Source of the DNA: Rhodocyclales bacterium
Lineage (GTDB): Bacteria; Pseudomonadota; Gammaproteobacteria; Burkholderiales; Rhodocyclaceae
Length of the DNA: 64,000 nucleotides
Reading direction: 5' to 3'
Assembly: GCA_016215645.1 (NCBI GenBank)
Contig: JACRIX010000051.1
Coordinates: 1-64,000 of the forward strand
A program made the translations under genes and the position numbers. The number at the start of each line of letters is the position of its first letter. Within the stretch, counting starts at the first letter, position 1. This document shows, one piece after another, positions 53,512 through 62,976 of the stretch. The notes below the pieces were generated by a model. It was not told the origin of the DNA, made no database searches, and was given only the letters and a program-made list of their open reading frames with translations.

Positions 53512-54116
53512 TCGTCCCGCTGTTTCCCTTGCATTCGGTGCTGTTTCCCGGCGGCCGGCTGCCGATGCGCATCTTCGAGCAGCGCTACATGGACATGGTC
53601 AAGGTCTGCCTCAAGGAGTCGAGTTCCTTCGGCATCTGCCTGATCGCCAATGGCGAGGAGGTCGCACGCCCCGGGCGAAAGCCGGCGTCGCCCGAAGCTG
53701 TCGGCACCCTGGCGCACATCACCGACTGGGACATGCCGCAACTCGGCGTGCTCAATATCGTCGCCCAGGGGAGCGACCGCTACCGCGTGCAAAAGCATTG
53801 GGTCGAGCCATCGGGCCTGCTGCGCGCCGAGGTAGCGCTGATTGCCGCGCCTGCCGTGCTGCCGGTTCCCGGCGCCTACGCGCGCCTGGTGCCTTTGCTG
53901 CGTGCCATCGTCGGGGACATGGCGGCCGATGCGCCGAATGCGCCGGCCAAGCCGCATTGCTTCTTCGATGCCGGCTGGCTGGGCATGCGCTATGCCGAAG
54001 TATTGCCGATTCCGCTGGCGGCGAAGCAGAAGCTGCTGGAGATCGAGGACAGCCTGGACCGGCTGGAGATCATCTATCGCTTCCTCGAATCCAAGGGTTT
54101 GTTGCCGGAGGCGTAA
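53508..54116 (+). CDS. Lon substrate-binding (N-terminal) domain protein
   Basis: A 202-residue protein made only of the LON N-terminal domain (IVPLFPLHSVLFPGGRLPMRIFEQRY). It lacks the AAA and protease domains of Lon. Stand-alone LON-N proteins may bind or present substrates; function not established. GTG start at 53508 within the previous stop. Its last 43 bases overlap the 3' end of the convergent mutY gene. Confidence 0.9.
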   Translation: MIVPLFPLHSVLFPGGRLPMRIFEQRYMDMVKVCLKESSSFGICLIANGEEVARPGRKPASPEAVGTLAHITDWDMPQLGVLNIVAQGSDRYRVQKHWVEPSGLLRAEVALIAAPAVLPVPGAYARLVPLLRAIVGDMAADAPNAPAKPHCFFDAGWLGMRYAEVLPIPLAAKQKLLEIEDSLDRLEIIYRFLESKGLLPEA

Positions 54117-55192
54117 AGCGATTCGAGGATGCGGCGCACCGGCGCAGGCAGGGCGGCACTTCCGAGGTGGTCGAAGGCCAGCCATGTCAGGCCTGGCTCC
54201 ATCGTCTGTCGCCCCGGTTTGACCGCCATCACTAGTGGCGCGATGCGCAGCCGGAAGTGGCTGAAGGCGTGGTCGAGAGTCGGCGCTGGCGACACGGCGA
54301 TGATCCGACAGGCAAAGTGCCGCGCCACCCATTCTGCGGCATCGCTGCCGGCCGGCAGCTCCGGCAGGGACAGCAGGCCGCCCCAGATGCCGGCGGGTGG
54401 CCGGGTTTCGAGCAGCACGCGGTGTTCGTGCAGCAATACCAACAGCGTTGCCTCGCGTTGCGGGACGACCTTGCGCGGCTTGCGCATCGGCAGTTCCGCG
54501 GTATGTCCGGCGGCCTTCGCAATGCACATGTCGGCGAGCGGGCAGGCAGCGCAGCGCGGCTTGCTGCGGGTGCAGACCATGGCGCCGAGGTCCATTTGTG
54601 CCTGGTTGTAGATGTCACCCGCGCGCGTTGGCATCAGGTCTTCGGCCAGGGACCACAAACGCTTCTCGACGGCGCCGCTTCCCGGAAAGCCCTCGATGCC
54701 GAATGCCCGGCACAGCACGCGCTTGACGTTGCCATCCAGGATCGGCGCGTGTGCGCCGAAGCAGAAGGTGGCGATTGAATTGGCGGTCGAACGGCCGATG
54801 CCGGGCAGGCCGGCAATGACATCCGGGTCGCGGGGGAATTTGCCGTGGTGCGCGCGCATCACGGCTTGCGCGCAGGCGTGCAGGTTGCGGGCACGGGCGT
54901 AGTAGCCCAGGCCGCTCCAGAGCGCCATCACGTCCTCCACCGGGGCGGCGGCAAGCGCCGGCAAGGTCGGAAAGCGACCCAGAAACCGCTGGTAGTAAGG
55001 CACCACGGTCGCTACCTGGGTCTGCTGCAGCATGATCTCCGACAGCCAGACCCGATAGGCGTCGCGCGTGCTCTGCCAGGGCATGTCGTGGCGGCCGTGG
55101 CGCTTGTGCCAGCGGATCAGGCGCGCGGCGAAGCCGGCGCCCAAATCAATTCCGGGGGGCGACAAGGCCAGGCGAATTGCCGGCGTCCGCAA
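54074..55192 (-). CDS. mutY: A/G-specific adenine glycosylase MutY
   Basis: Up to 372 residues. Helix-hairpin-helix LPGIGRSTANS, catalytic Asp in ILDGNVKRVL, the 4Fe-4S ligands C-x6-C-x2-C-x5-C (CTRSKPRC, CPLADMC) and a C-terminal NUDIX-like 8-oxoG recognition domain. Removes A mispaired with 8-oxoG. No ATG or GTG start exists near the conserved N-terminus; TTG codons at 55192, 55165 and 55144 are candidates, and the last gives the shortest complete protein. It overlaps the FkbM gene at its 5' end and the LON-N gene at its 3' end. Confidence 0.93.
   Translation of the reverse strand: MRTPAIRLALSPPGIDLGAGFAARLIRWHKRHGRHDMPWQSTRDAYRVWLSEIMLQQTQVATVVPYYQRFLGRFPTLPALAAAPVEDVMALWSGLGYYARARNLHACAQAVMRAHHGKFPRDPDVIAGLPGIGRSTANSIATFCFGAHAPILDGNVKRVLCRAFGIEGFPGSGAVEKRLWSLAEDLMPTRAGDIYNQAQMDLGAMVCTRSKPRCAACPLADMCIAKAAGHTAELPMRKPRKVVPQREATLLVLLHEHRVLLETRPPAGIWGGLLSLPELPAGSDAAEWVARHFACRIIAVSPAPTLDHAFSHFRLRIAPLVMAVKPGRQTMEPGLTWLAFDHLGSAALPAPVRRILESLYASGNKPLDSRKR
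54276..54299 (+). repeat. Dispersed GTCGGCGCTG element, copy 13
   Basis: AGAGTCGGCGCTGGCG-AC-ACGGCG, antisense within mutY; encodes AVSPAPTL in the NUDIX-like domain. Confidence 0.7.
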
Positions 55193-55934
55193 GTTTGGCG
55201 CGGAGGGCGGCCACCTCGGCTTTCAATGCATGGTTTTCCTGCCGTAGCGCAATCTGGGAGGCGATTTCGAACTGGTCCCACACATTTGGCGGTAGTGCGA
55301 AACGCTCGCGCAGACTTTCGCGCTCCTCTGCCAGGTAAAAGCGGTTGACCCCATCGAAGTAGGCTTGGTCATAGCGAAACCTGCGCAGCAGTGGTTCCCA
55401 TTCATGATGGTTGTGGGCCGGCGTTCCTGGCAGCACGGCCTCGAGCACGATGACCCAGGGTCTGAAGCGGTGCAGGTCGATACCCTTGAGAACTTCATGC
55501 TCCATACCCTCGACATCGATCGATACCAGGTGAAGCTCGCGTCCGGCAAGGTGCTGATCCAGCACGTCGTTCAGGGTGACACAGGGGACTACCATCTCGG
55601 CTGCCGCATTCTGGCCATGCGCCTGCCAATGCGTTATCGTCGTCGGCATTGCGCTGCTGAGCTGCGTGTGCGGAAAAATGCGGAGATTCACATGACCGGA
55701 TTTCGCGCCGACGGCGACATTCAGAAACTGATCTTCGGGCCGGCTTTGCGCCCACTGCTTGCCAAATGGCAGCGGTTCAAGGGCAAGTCCTCGCCAGCCA
55801 CGCTCATAGAGTGCATAGGTGTTGCTATCCTCGACCGGCAGTGAAGCGCCGACATCGAGGTAGCACCCTTGCGCAATGTCGCCGAAGACACGCTGCAAAA
55901 TGACATCTTCAAAGTTTCGCGTATAGCAAATCAC
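55146..55934 (-). CDS. FkbM family methyltransferase
   Basis: A 262-residue protein with an FkbM-type SAM-dependent domain (about 5-200: [27 protein letters not shown]) and a C-terminal coiled coil ([21 protein letters not shown]). FkbM enzymes O-methylate sugars or polyketides; the coiled coil suggests oligomerisation. Its gene sits oddly between purT (four-base overlap) and mutY, with no other surface-sugar genes, so the target is unknown. Confidence 0.86.
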   Translation of the reverse strand: MICYTRNFEDVILQRVFGDIAQGCYLDVGASLPVEDSNTYALYERGWRGLALEPLPFGKQWAQSRPEDQFLNVAVGAKSGHVNLRIFPHTQLSSAMPTTITHWQAHGQNAAAEMVVPCVTLNDVLDQHLAGRELHLVSIDVEGMEHEVLKGIDLHRFRPWVIVLEAVLPGTPAHNHHEWEPLLRRFRYDQAYFDGVNRFYLAEERESLRERFALPPNVWDQFEIASQIALRQENHALKAEVAALRAKLADAGNSPGLVAPRN

Positions 55935-57172
55935 GGTAGGGGCTCCGCTTGCGCGGCAACCGGCTTCACCCGGCTGGCGGCGAGCTTTGCGCGCTGTCGC
56001 GCCTCGTCGGTGGTATCGGCATTCGCCACCGCCACGCCCATGCGCCGCTTGACGAAGCTTTCCGGCTTGCCGAATAGCCGCAGGTCGGATTCCGGCACCT
56101 GCAGCGCCTCGGCCGCGCCTTCGAAGGCGATGCCTTTTTCCTCCAGTCCGCCATAGATCACGGCCGAGGCGCCGGGGCGGCGCAGGCTGGTATCCACCGG
56201 CAGGCCCAGTATCGCCCGCGCATGCAATTCGAATTCCGAGAGGCGCTGCGTCGCCAGCGTCACCAGTCCCGTGTCATGCGGACGCGGGCTGACTTCGGAG
56301 AACCACACCATGTCGCCCTTGACGAACAGCTCGACGCCGAAGATGCCGCGGCCGCCGAGGTTGGCGGTCACCGCCCTGGCGATGTCGCGCGACTTCTGCA
56401 GCGCGACCGGCGTCATCGCCATCGGCTGCCAGCTCTCGACGTAGTCGCCATTCACCTGCACGTGGCCGATGGGCTCGCAGAAAAAAGTTTCCACGTCACC
56501 GGAAGCGCCGACGGCACGCACCGTGAGCTGGGTGATCTCGTAGTCGAAAGCGATGAAACCCTCGACGATGATGCGTCCGGCCCCGACACGGCCGGCCGCC
56601 TGCGAGTAGTCCCAGGCCTGTTGCACGTCGGCCGCTGATTTCGCCAGCGACTGGCCCTTGCCGGAGGATGACATTACCGGTTTGATCACACAGGGATAAC
56701 CGATCCCGCCATCGATCGCGGCCTGCAGCTCGGCCAGCGTGTCGGCGAACTGGTAGGGCGAGGTGGCCAGCCCGAGTTCCTCGGCGGCCAGGCGGCGGAT
56801 GCCCTCGCGGTTCATGGTCAGCTGCGCGGCACGCGCGGTGGGGATGATCTCCGGGCGATGGCCGGCGACGCCGTCGCGCTCGATCTCGACCAGGGTGGCG
56901 GTGGCGATGGCTTCGATCTCGGGCACCACCAGCGCCGGCTTTTCCTTCGCAATCAGTTCGCGCAGCGCCTTGCCGTCGGTCATCGTCACCACATGGCTGC
57001 GGTGCGCCACCTGCATGCCGGGGGCATCGGGGTAGCGGTCGACGCCGATCACCTCGCAGCCCAGGCGTTGCAATGCGATAATGACTTCCTTGCCCAGTTC
57101 GCCGCAGCCGAGCAGCATGACCTTGGTCGCGGAAGGGGAAAGCGGAGTGCCGATACGTTTGGCGATGCCCAT
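55931..57172 (-). CDS. purT: Formate-dependent GAR transformylase PurT
   Basis: A 413-residue ATP-grasp enzyme: [17 protein letters not shown] nucleotide loop, [12 protein letters not shown] in the ATP-grasp, [10 protein letters not shown] and [13 protein letters not shown] near the catalytic centre. It makes formyl-GAR from formate, ATP and GAR in purine synthesis. Length is normal. The start ATG at 57172 lies 59 bp from the divergent flavin reductase gene. Confidence 0.96.
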   Translation of the reverse strand: MGIAKRIGTPLSPSATKVMLLGCGELGKEVIIALQRLGCEVIGVDRYPDAPGMQVAHRSHVVTMTDGKALRELIAKEKPALVVPEIEAIATATLVEIERDGVAGHRPEIIPTARAAQLTMNREGIRRLAAEELGLATSPYQFADTLAELQAAIDGGIGYPCVIKPVMSSSGKGQSLAKSAADVQQAWDYSQAAGRVGAGRIIVEGFIAFDYEITQLTVRAVGASGDVETFFCEPIGHVQVNGDYVESWQPMAMTPVALQKSRDIARAVTANLGGRGIFGVELFVKGDMVWFSEVSPRPHDTGLVTLATQRLSEFELHARAILGLPVDTSLRRPGASAVIYGGLEEKGIAFEGAAEALQVPESDLRLFGKPESFVKRRMGVAVANADTTDEARQRAKLAASRVKPVAAQAEPLP

Positions 57173-57231
57173 CAGGTGCTCCAGAAATAAAAAGCGTCGC
57201 CGGATTTTAGAGCCTGTTGGCTGCCAACCCC

Positions 57232-57741
57232 ATGAACCAGCCGTTCCAGATTCAATTCGACAGCCGTTCCCTGCGTGATGCCCTGGGCGAGTTCGCCACC
57301 GGGATTGCCGTGGTCACGACGCGCGGCGCCGACGGCCAGCCGGTCGGTGTCACCATCAATTCCTTTGCCGCGGTGTCGCTCGAGCCGCCGCTGGTGCTCT
57401 GGAGCCTCGGCCTAGCTTCGCCGTCGCGTGCGGCCTTCGAGGCCTGTTCCCATTACGCGGTAAATATCCTGGCCGTCGATCAGGTCGAGTTCTCGCAGCG
57501 TTTTTCGCAGGCGCAGCAAGACCGCTTCGCCGGTATCGATCTGAACGTCGGCGCTGGCGGGACGCCGTTGTTGCCCGATTGCAGCGCCTGGTTTGAGTGC
57601 CGCAACGAGACCCGTTACCCCGGCGGCGACCATGTGATCCTGCTTGGCTATGTGGAGAATTTCCGGCGCGAATCGAAAGCGCCGCTGATTTTTCACGGTG
57701 GGCGTTATCGCGAGCTCGCCGATCCGTCGGGCGCCCAATAA
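57232..57741 (+). CDS. Flavin reductase family protein
   Basis: A 169-residue FMN-binding split-barrel protein: [35 protein letters not shown], and the C-terminal [11 protein letters not shown] and [12 protein letters not shown]. These enzymes supply reduced flavin to two-component monooxygenases; no such partner is adjacent. The ATG at 57232 is chosen over one five codons upstream. Contains a dispersed element at 57544-57567 read as NVGAGGTP. Confidence 0.9.
   Translation: MNQPFQIQFDSRSLRDALGEFATGIAVVTTRGADGQPVGVTINSFAAVSLEPPLVLWSLGLASPSRAAFEACSHYAVNILAVDQVEFSQRFSQAQQDRFAGIDLNVGAGGTPLLPDCSAWFECRNETRYPGGDHVILLGYVENFRRESKAPLIFHGGRYRELADPSGAQ
57544..57567 (+). repeat. Dispersed GTCGGCGCTG element, copy 14
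   Basis: AACGTCGGCGCTGGCG-GG-ACGCCG, two mismatches, in the flavin reductase gene (NVGAGGTP). Confidence 0.6.
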
Positions 57742-57770
57742 AAAAATGCCCCGCCGGATTCGGGCGGGGC
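57740..57770 (-). terminator. Rho-independent terminator of the 92-residue protein gene
   Basis: On the minus strand, stem GCCCCGCC/GGCGGGGC (57748-57755 with 57763-57770) followed by a U-run at 57740-57746. It overlaps the stop codon of the convergent flavin reductase gene. Confidence 0.85.
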
Positions 57771-57845
57771 TAGCGGCCTTAGAGATCAGGCCGAGGAGGA
57801 GACGGTTGCGGAACGATCAGGTGCGCTCTTTGCGCTCAGTGGCGC

Positions 57846-58124
57846 TCAGTGGCGTTGTGCCTGGGGGTTCCAGCTGAAGAGGGTGCGCAGCGCGAGGCTG
57901 GCGCGGGTCAGCAGCGAGGGGCCGGTCGCACGGCGCGGCGCGGCATCCTGCGGGTTCCACGAAAACAGCGGTTGCAGGCTGTTGCCGGCATCGGCTACCG
58001 ATCCCGCGAGCAGGCGGAAGTAAAGACCGAGGCGCTGGGTCATCAAGCCCTGGATGCGCTGCATTTCGAGGGCGCGGGCTTCCTTTGCTTCCCGGATGAA
58101 CTTTTCTGTGTCGATCTGGTACAT
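57846..58124 (-). CDS. Small protein with duplicated FSWNPQ motif
   Basis: A 92-residue protein I do not recognise. Residues 1-45 are predicted helical (FIREAKEARALEMQRIQGLM). The hexapeptide FSWNPQ occurs twice, near residue 54 and at the C-terminus near 84, each preceded by Leu-rich sequence. AAGGAG lies upstream of the ATG. It has its own terminator and an A+T-rich upstream region, so it is probably expressed on its own. Small helical size recalls phasins, but similarity is too weak to call. Confidence 0.7.
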   Translation of the reverse strand: MYQIDTEKFIREAKEARALEMQRIQGLMTQRLGLYFRLLAGSVADAGNSLQPLFSWNPQDAAPRRATGPSLLTRASLALRTLFSWNPQAQRH

Positions 58125-58241
58125 GATGGACTCCTTTTGCTGCGATGCAATAATCTATGCCTGCAATGTAATTACTTCTTGATAAAACAACAATATGTAA
58201 TAATGGAACAACATTAGTGAAAAATATTCCATAATAAGCCG
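58125..58241. promoter_or_regulatory. A+T-rich divergent promoter region
   Basis: The 117-bp gap between the small-protein gene and the LysR gene is strongly A+T-rich. It contains an ATGGAA/TTCCAT dyad (about 58202-58233) close to the LysR start, a possible autoregulatory operator. Confidence 0.45.
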
Positions 58242-59150
58242 ATGGATCGCGCTGCCGAGATGACTGCCTTTGTGACTACCGTAGAAACCGGCGGCTTTTC
58301 TGCTGCGGCGCGGCAATTGGGTCTGACGCCCTCGGCCCTGTCGAAACTGGTGACCCGGCTCGAAGACCGGCTCGGCGCCCGCCTGCTCCAGCGCACCACG
58401 CGCCGGGTACAGCTCACGGCCGAGGGCGAGGCCTTCTATGCCAGGGCGCGGCCCATCCTCAAGGCGATGGACGAAGCCGAGGCCGAGGTCGCCGAGGCGG
58501 GTACCAGTCCGCGCGGGCTGTTGCGCCTGCACTGCGGCTCGACCTTTGGCATGCACCAGCTGGCGCCGGCGATTCCGCGCTTCCAGGCCCTGCATCCGGC
58601 GGTCACCATCGACATCACGATCAGCGACGAGCGTCTGGACATGATGCAGGAGGGCGTCGATCTCGCGATTCGCATCGGGCCGCTGGAGGAATCCTCGCTG
58701 GTGGCACGGCGCATCTGCAACCTCGAACGGGTGATCTGCGCGTCGCCCGCCTACCTCGCGCGCCATGGTACGCCGCGCACGCCGGACGACCTGCAACAGC
58801 ACAACTGCCTCTGGATCACCAGTTTGCCGGCCCTGCGCCGCTGGCCCTTCGATACCGACGACGGCATTCGTGTGGTGAACGTGGATGGCAATATCGTCAC
58901 CAACAACGCCGAGACCGTGCTGCAACTGGCACTGGCCGGAGTTGGCGTCACGCGCCTGTCGGACGTGGTGGTCGCCGAGGCCATCCGCAACGGCGGCCTG
59001 GTCGCCATTCTTGCCGATTGGCATCATGTCGAGCCGATACCGCTGTTTGCCACCTACCCCAGCGGCCGCAACCTGTCGCCCAAGGTGCGTGCCATGGTTG
59101 ATTTCCTGGTCGCCGAGTTCGGCAATGCGCCGTGGCGCCGCGCCGCTTGA
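58242..59150 (+). CDS. LysR family transcriptional regulator
   Basis: A 302-residue LysR protein: helix-turn-helix at about 2-60 (GGFSAAARQLGLTPSALSKLV, LGARLLQRTTRRV) and a PBP2-type effector domain of the CrgA-like group (LRLHCGSTFGMHQLAP, GVDLAIRIGPL). Effector unknown. Divergent from the FSWNPQ protein gene, which is a candidate target. Confidence 0.94.
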   Translation: MDRAAEMTAFVTTVETGGFSAAARQLGLTPSALSKLVTRLEDRLGARLLQRTTRRVQLTAEGEAFYARARPILKAMDEAEAEVAEAGTSPRGLLRLHCGSTFGMHQLAPAIPRFQALHPAVTIDITISDERLDMMQEGVDLAIRIGPLEESSLVARRICNLERVICASPAYLARHGTPRTPDDLQQHNCLWITSLPALRRWPFDTDDGIRVVNVDGNIVTNNAETVLQLALAGVGVTRLSDVVVAEAIRNGGLVAILADWHHVEPIPLFATYPSGRNLSPKVRAMVDFLVAEFGNAPWRRAA

Positions 59151-59179
59151 GCCCATTCCAACAATTCGAGACGATACCC

Positions 59180-60370
59180 ATGGCCACACTGATACTGCAT
59201 CCCGGCAAGGAAAAATCCGTCCTGCGCCACCATCCCTGGCTGTTCTCGGGCGCCGTGGATCGCCTGGAGGGCCGTGCGCGGCCGGGCGATACCGTCGATG
59301 TCGCCTCCGCCGCCGGCCGGCCGCTGGCCCGCGCCGCCTGGAGCCCGAGTTCGCAGATCCGCGCGCGGATCTGGAGCTTCGATGCCGAGGACGTCATCGA
59401 TCATGCCTTTTTCAAGCGCCGTGTCGCCGCCGCAGTGGCGCGGCGCAAGTCCCTGCCCGAGCTTGACGGCCAGCACGGCCTGCGCCTGATCCACGCCGAG
59501 TCCGATGGCCTGCCCGGAATCATTGCCGACCGTTACGGCGATACCGTGGTGCTGCAGCTCAGCAGCGCCGGCGCCGAGAAGTGGCGTGGCGCCATCGTCG
59601 ACTCCCTGCTCAAGGCCACGGGCGGCACGCGCGTATACGAGCGCTCGGACCTCGATCTGCGTAGCCTCGAAGGGCTGGAGCCGGTCACCGGCTGGCGGCA
59701 CGGACAGGCTGCCGACGAGGAACTGGTGATCGAGGAAAACGGCGTGCGCCTGGGTGTCGATATCGTCGACGGGCACAAGACCGGCTTTTACCTCGACCAG
59801 CGCGACAACCGCCGCCGCGTCGCCGAGCTTGCGGCCGGACGGCGCGTACTCAATTGTTTTTGCTACACCGGCGGCTTTTCGCTACAGGCGCTGGCCGGCG
59901 GGGCGCGCGAGGTGGTGTCGATCGACAGTTCCGGCCCGGCGCTGGAATCGGCGCGGCGCAACCTGGCGCTGAATCCGCCGCTCGACGCCGGGCGCGCGAT
60001 CTGGCTCGAAGCCGATGTTTTCGGCGAGCTGCGCAATCTGCGCGCCGCCGGCGAGCGCTATGACCTGATCATCCTTGATCCGCCGAAATTCGCCCACACC
60101 GCCGCGCATGCCGAACGCGCCGCGCGCGCCTACAAGGACATCAACCTGCTCGGCCTGCAACTGCTGGCGCCGGGAGGCTTGCTGATGACCTACTCCTGCT
60201 CCGGCGGCATAAGCGCCGAGCTGTTCCAGAAGATCGTCGCCGGCGCCGCGCTCGATGCCGGGCGCGCGGCGCGCATCGTCCAGCACTTGCACGGCGCCGC
60301 CGACCATCCGGTGGATCTGGCGTTTCCCGAAGGCGAATACCTCAAGGGCTTGCTGTTGCAGGTGGATTGA
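59180..60370 (+). CDS. rlmI: Class I SAM-dependent rRNA methyltransferase (RlmI-like)
   Basis: A 396-residue protein: N-terminal PUA domain (HPGKEKSVLRHHPWLFSGAV), middle domain with ESDGLPGIIADRYGD, and a Rossmann methyltransferase domain with LNCFCYTGGFSLQA and DPPKFA motifs. RlmI methylates C1962 of 23S rRNA. The ATG at 59180 starts the PUA domain; a longer in-frame extension overlaps the LysR gene and is unlikely. Confidence 0.95.
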   Translation: MATLILHPGKEKSVLRHHPWLFSGAVDRLEGRARPGDTVDVASAAGRPLARAAWSPSSQIRARIWSFDAEDVIDHAFFKRRVAAAVARRKSLPELDGQHGLRLIHAESDGLPGIIADRYGDTVVLQLSSAGAEKWRGAIVDSLLKATGGTRVYERSDLDLRSLEGLEPVTGWRHGQAADEELVIEENGVRLGVDIVDGHKTGFYLDQRDNRRRVAELAAGRRVLNCFCYTGGFSLQALAGGAREVVSIDSSGPALESARRNLALNPPLDAGRAIWLEADVFGELRNLRAAGERYDLIILDPPKFAHTAAHAERAARAYKDINLLGLQLLAPGGLLMTYSCSGGISAELFQKIVAGAALDAGRAARIVQHLHGAADHPVDLAFPEGEYLKGLLLQVD

Positions 60371-60377
60371 AAGTTAT

Positions 60378-60398
60378 GTCTCCGGCCGGGCCGGAGAC
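60378..60398. terminator. Dyad between convergent genes
   Basis: GTCTCCGGC/GCCGGAGAC forms a strong hairpin seven bases after the rlmI stop. No U-run follows, so termination activity is uncertain. Confidence 0.35.
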
Positions 60399-60463
60399 GG
60401 TATCCCTTGCGGACGGCGCTGGCGATGTGGCAACCGCGCGCCGATTTTCGCCGCCGCCGATGC

Positions 60464-61006
60464 TCAGCGCCTGCGTTTCTCCTCCGGCGGCGGCGCCGGA
60501 TTGAAACTCTCCAGCGTGTCCAGCGTCAGGCGGTAGCCGGCATTGCCCCAGGGCGTGTTCGCCGAGTGCAGGCTCAGGGTGCCGCTGACCTTGACCGTGT
60601 CCATGCTGTGCAGGTTCGTCACCGGCTTCTTCGTCACCACGTGGATGATCTGGTTGGCGGGCGGCGGCGGGGTATGGATGCAGGCGCCGAAATAGGGCAC
60701 CAGCAGGAATTCGGAAACCTTGCCGCCCTTGTTTTCCAGGGGGATGGCAAAACCGGGCAGGCGCACCCTGGCGCCGGCCAGCGCCGGATCGGTGGGGGCG
60801 TTGTCCCACATCTGGCGGATCTTCTCCAGCGCTTCCATGGCCCGCGGGTCGTTGTCCTGCAGCTTGCCGAGATCCAGTGCCTTGAGATCCTTGCTCGGGT
60901 CCCAGCCCTTGGGTACCAGCGCTTCCCACTTGATGTCGCGGAAGTCATCGGCGGCCTGCAGGGGCAGGGCGAAGCAAAGGGCGAACAGCAGCACCAGGTG
61001 TTTCAT
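60464..61006 (-). CDS. DUF3299 secreted protein
   Basis: A 180-residue exported protein with signal peptide (MKHLVLLFALCFALPLQA) and a DUF3299 domain: LPGFAIPLENKGG, FLLVPYFGACIHTPPPPANQ, and VSGTLS near the end. The family is often linked with metal-regulated ABC systems; the conserved Cys-Ile-His-Thr-Pro loop could bind a metal. Last gene of a leftward operon after an ABC permease, ATPase, DUF2796 protein and ZIP transporter, so a zinc-related role is likely. Confidence 0.87.
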   Translation of the reverse strand: MKHLVLLFALCFALPLQAADDFRDIKWEALVPKGWDPSKDLKALDLGKLQDNDPRAMEALEKIRQMWDNAPTDPALAGARVRLPGFAIPLENKGGKVSEFLLVPYFGACIHTPPPPANQIIHVVTKKPVTNLHSMDTVKVSGTLSLHSANTPWGNAGYRLTLDTLESFNPAPPPEEKRRR

Positions 61007-61014
61007 GGCATTCC

Positions 61015-62274
61015 TCAGTTTCTCGGGGTCAGGCCGTCGGCCAGCGACATGCGCCAGGCGCGCCAGCCCGGCACCAGGCTGGCCAGCAGACCCGTGGCAA
61101 TGACCCCGCCGAGCAGCGCAAGTTCCTGGCTGCCCGGGAGCCGCGTCGCCAGCACCACGCCGAAGCGCTCCAGCAGCCAGGGAGCGGCGAGGCCGCTGCC
61201 GACGGTGAGCAGGCCGAGGCCGAGCAGGGCGCCGGCGGTGGTGACCAGCACGCCTTCGACGGTCAGCATCAGGAAAATGCGGCCGGGTCCGGCGCCCAGC
61301 GCGCGCAGGATGGCCAGTTCGCGGCGGCGTTCGTTGAGTCCGGCAAGCAGCGTCGCCGCCAGCCCCGCCAGGCCGATCAGCACCACCAGCGCCGAGATTG
61401 CCAGCAGCGTGCGTTCGACCATCGCCACCGCCTGCCACAGTTCGTCCAGCGCCACGCCGGGTAGCACCGCCAGCAGCGGCTCGCCGCGATACTGGTTGAT
61501 GAAGCGCTGCATGCGGAAGACATCGCTGCGCTGCTTGAGCCCCACCAGCGCGGCGGTGATCTCCTTCGGCCGCAGGTCGAATTTGGCGACGAATTCCGCC
61601 GGGATAGCCACCCCCGGCAGCGGCGCGCCGCCGATCCAGTCGAGGTGCAGCGCGCTGATCGATTCGAGGCTGACAAGGACGGTGCGATCGACCGGCGTGC
61701 CGGTGGCGGCGAGGATGCCGACGACGCGGAAGGGCTTGTCGCCATGCTCCGGACCGTGTTCGACCAAGCCGTGGCTGAGCGTGACCTTGTCGTCCAGCCG
61801 ATAGCCCAGACCTTGCGCCACTTCGCTGCCGAGCACGGCCTCGAAGACGCCGGCAAAGGCTTTGCCTTCGCGCCAGCGCAGCGCTTCCCGGTCGCCAAAG
61901 CGGAAGCGGCTGAAATAGTCGGCGCTGGTGCCGAGCACGGCGAAGCCACGATGCGAATCCCCCAGTGACAGCGGCAGTGCCCAGTCGACTGCAGGATGCG
62001 AGGCCAGCGCCCGATAGCTCTCCCAGCCGATGTTGTTGCTTGCCGCGCCGGCGTGGAACACGGCGTAAAGCATCAATTGCACGCCGCCGGTGCGCGCGCC
62101 GACCACCAGATCCACGCCCGACACCGACTGGGTGAAGCTTTGCCGCGCATCCGTGCGAATGCGCTCGACGGCCAGCAGCAGGGTGACCGCCAGGGCGATG
62201 GCGACCAGGGTCAGGCCCAGCGTCAGGCGCCGGCTCCAGGCCGAGAGCGCGGCCAGGCGCAGCACGGCTTTCAT
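61015..62274 (-). CDS. ABC transporter permease (FtsX/MacB type)
   Basis: A 419-residue permease with an N-terminal membrane helix, a large periplasmic MacB-core-like domain (about 45-275) and three C-terminal helices including LNERRRELAILRALGAGPG, the FtsX-domain signature. MacB-type exporters couple ATPase strokes to periplasmic lipoprotein or substrate handling rather than importing. Partner ATPase gene overlaps upstream by four bases. Confidence 0.93.
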   Translation of the reverse strand: MKAVLRLAALSAWSRRLTLGLTLVAIALAVTLLLAVERIRTDARQSFTQSVSGVDLVVGARTGGVQLMLYAVFHAGAASNNIGWESYRALASHPAVDWALPLSLGDSHRGFAVLGTSADYFSRFRFGDREALRWREGKAFAGVFEAVLGSEVAQGLGYRLDDKVTLSHGLVEHGPEHGDKPFRVVGILAATGTPVDRTVLVSLESISALHLDWIGGAPLPGVAIPAEFVAKFDLRPKEITAALVGLKQRSDVFRMQRFINQYRGEPLLAVLPGVALDELWQAVAMVERTLLAISALVVLIGLAGLAATLLAGLNERRRELAILRALGAGPGRIFLMLTVEGVLVTTAGALLGLGLLTVGSGLAAPWLLERFGVVLATRLPGSQELALLGGVIATGLLASLVPGWRAWRMSLADGLTPRN

Positions 62275-62966
62275 GCCTCAACGCTCCGTGCCGCGCGATT
62301 GATCTCGTCGAGGGCCACGCTGCGATCGAAATGTCCGGCGAGGCGGCGATCATGGCTGACAAAGACCAGCGTCGCACCGACGGCGGCGGACTCCTGCAAC
62401 AGCAGGTCGATGAAGATCTGCTGGCGTTCCGCATCGAGAGCCGAGGTCGGTTCATCGGCAATCAGGATTTCCGGTCGGCCGATCAGGGCGCGTGCCGCCG
62501 CGACGCGTTGTTGCTGACCGACCGAAAGCTCCGCTGCGGGCTTGCTCCAGCTCGCCGTATCGAGATCGAGATGGCGCAGCATGCGTTCGGCCTCGGCACG
62601 CGGAACGGCGCCGGCGCGATCCCGTCGCCGCGAGGAGAAGGTGCAGGGCAGCAACACGTTGTCGAGGGCCGAGAGCCAGGGCAGCAGGTTGAACTGCTGG
62701 AACAGGAAGCCGATGTGGTCGGCGCGGAAGCGGTCACGGGCGCGGCCGCCGAGTTGCGTGAGGTCGGTGCCGAGCAATTCGACCGTACCTTGCTGCGGCA
62801 GGGCGACACCGCCAAGCAGGCCGAGCAGGGTGCTCTTGCCGCTGCCGCTGGGACCGTGGAGGAAGACGCGTTCGCCGGCGCCGAGTTCGAGCAGCGGAAT
62901 GTCGAGGCAGTTTTCCGCCTGTCGCGGCCAGCGAAAGACCAGGTCGGAAATTCGCAACGCGGTCAT
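62271..62966 (-). CDS. ABC transporter ATP-binding protein
   Basis: A 231-residue ATPase of the LolD/MacB type: Walker A GPSGSGKST, Q-loop FQQFNLLPW, signature LSVGQQQR, Walker B ILIADEPTSALD and His switch FVSHD. Paired with the FtsX-type permease by a four-base overlap. Belongs to the proposed zinc-handling operon. Confidence 0.95.
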   Translation of the reverse strand: MTALRISDLVFRWPRQAENCLDIPLLELGAGERVFLHGPSGSGKSTLLGLLGGVALPQQGTVELLGTDLTQLGGRARDRFRADHIGFLFQQFNLLPWLSALDNVLLPCTFSSRRRDRAGAVPRAEAERMLRHLDLDTASWSKPAAELSVGQQQRVAAARALIGRPEILIADEPTSALDAERQQIFIDLLLQESAAVGATLVFVSHDRRLAGHFDRSVALDEINRAARSVEA

Positions 62967-62976
62967 GCGCCGGTCG

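Noticed and set aside
61911-61941. Further copy of the dispersed 24-bp element
   Set aside because: AGTCGGCGCTGG is present but the right half has an insertion; it may be chance in GC-rich coding sequence.
61007-62461. A long minus-strand frame joined to the DUF3299 gene
   Set aside because: It lies in another frame of the ABC permease and ATPase genes; the DUF3299 signal peptide starts at 61006.
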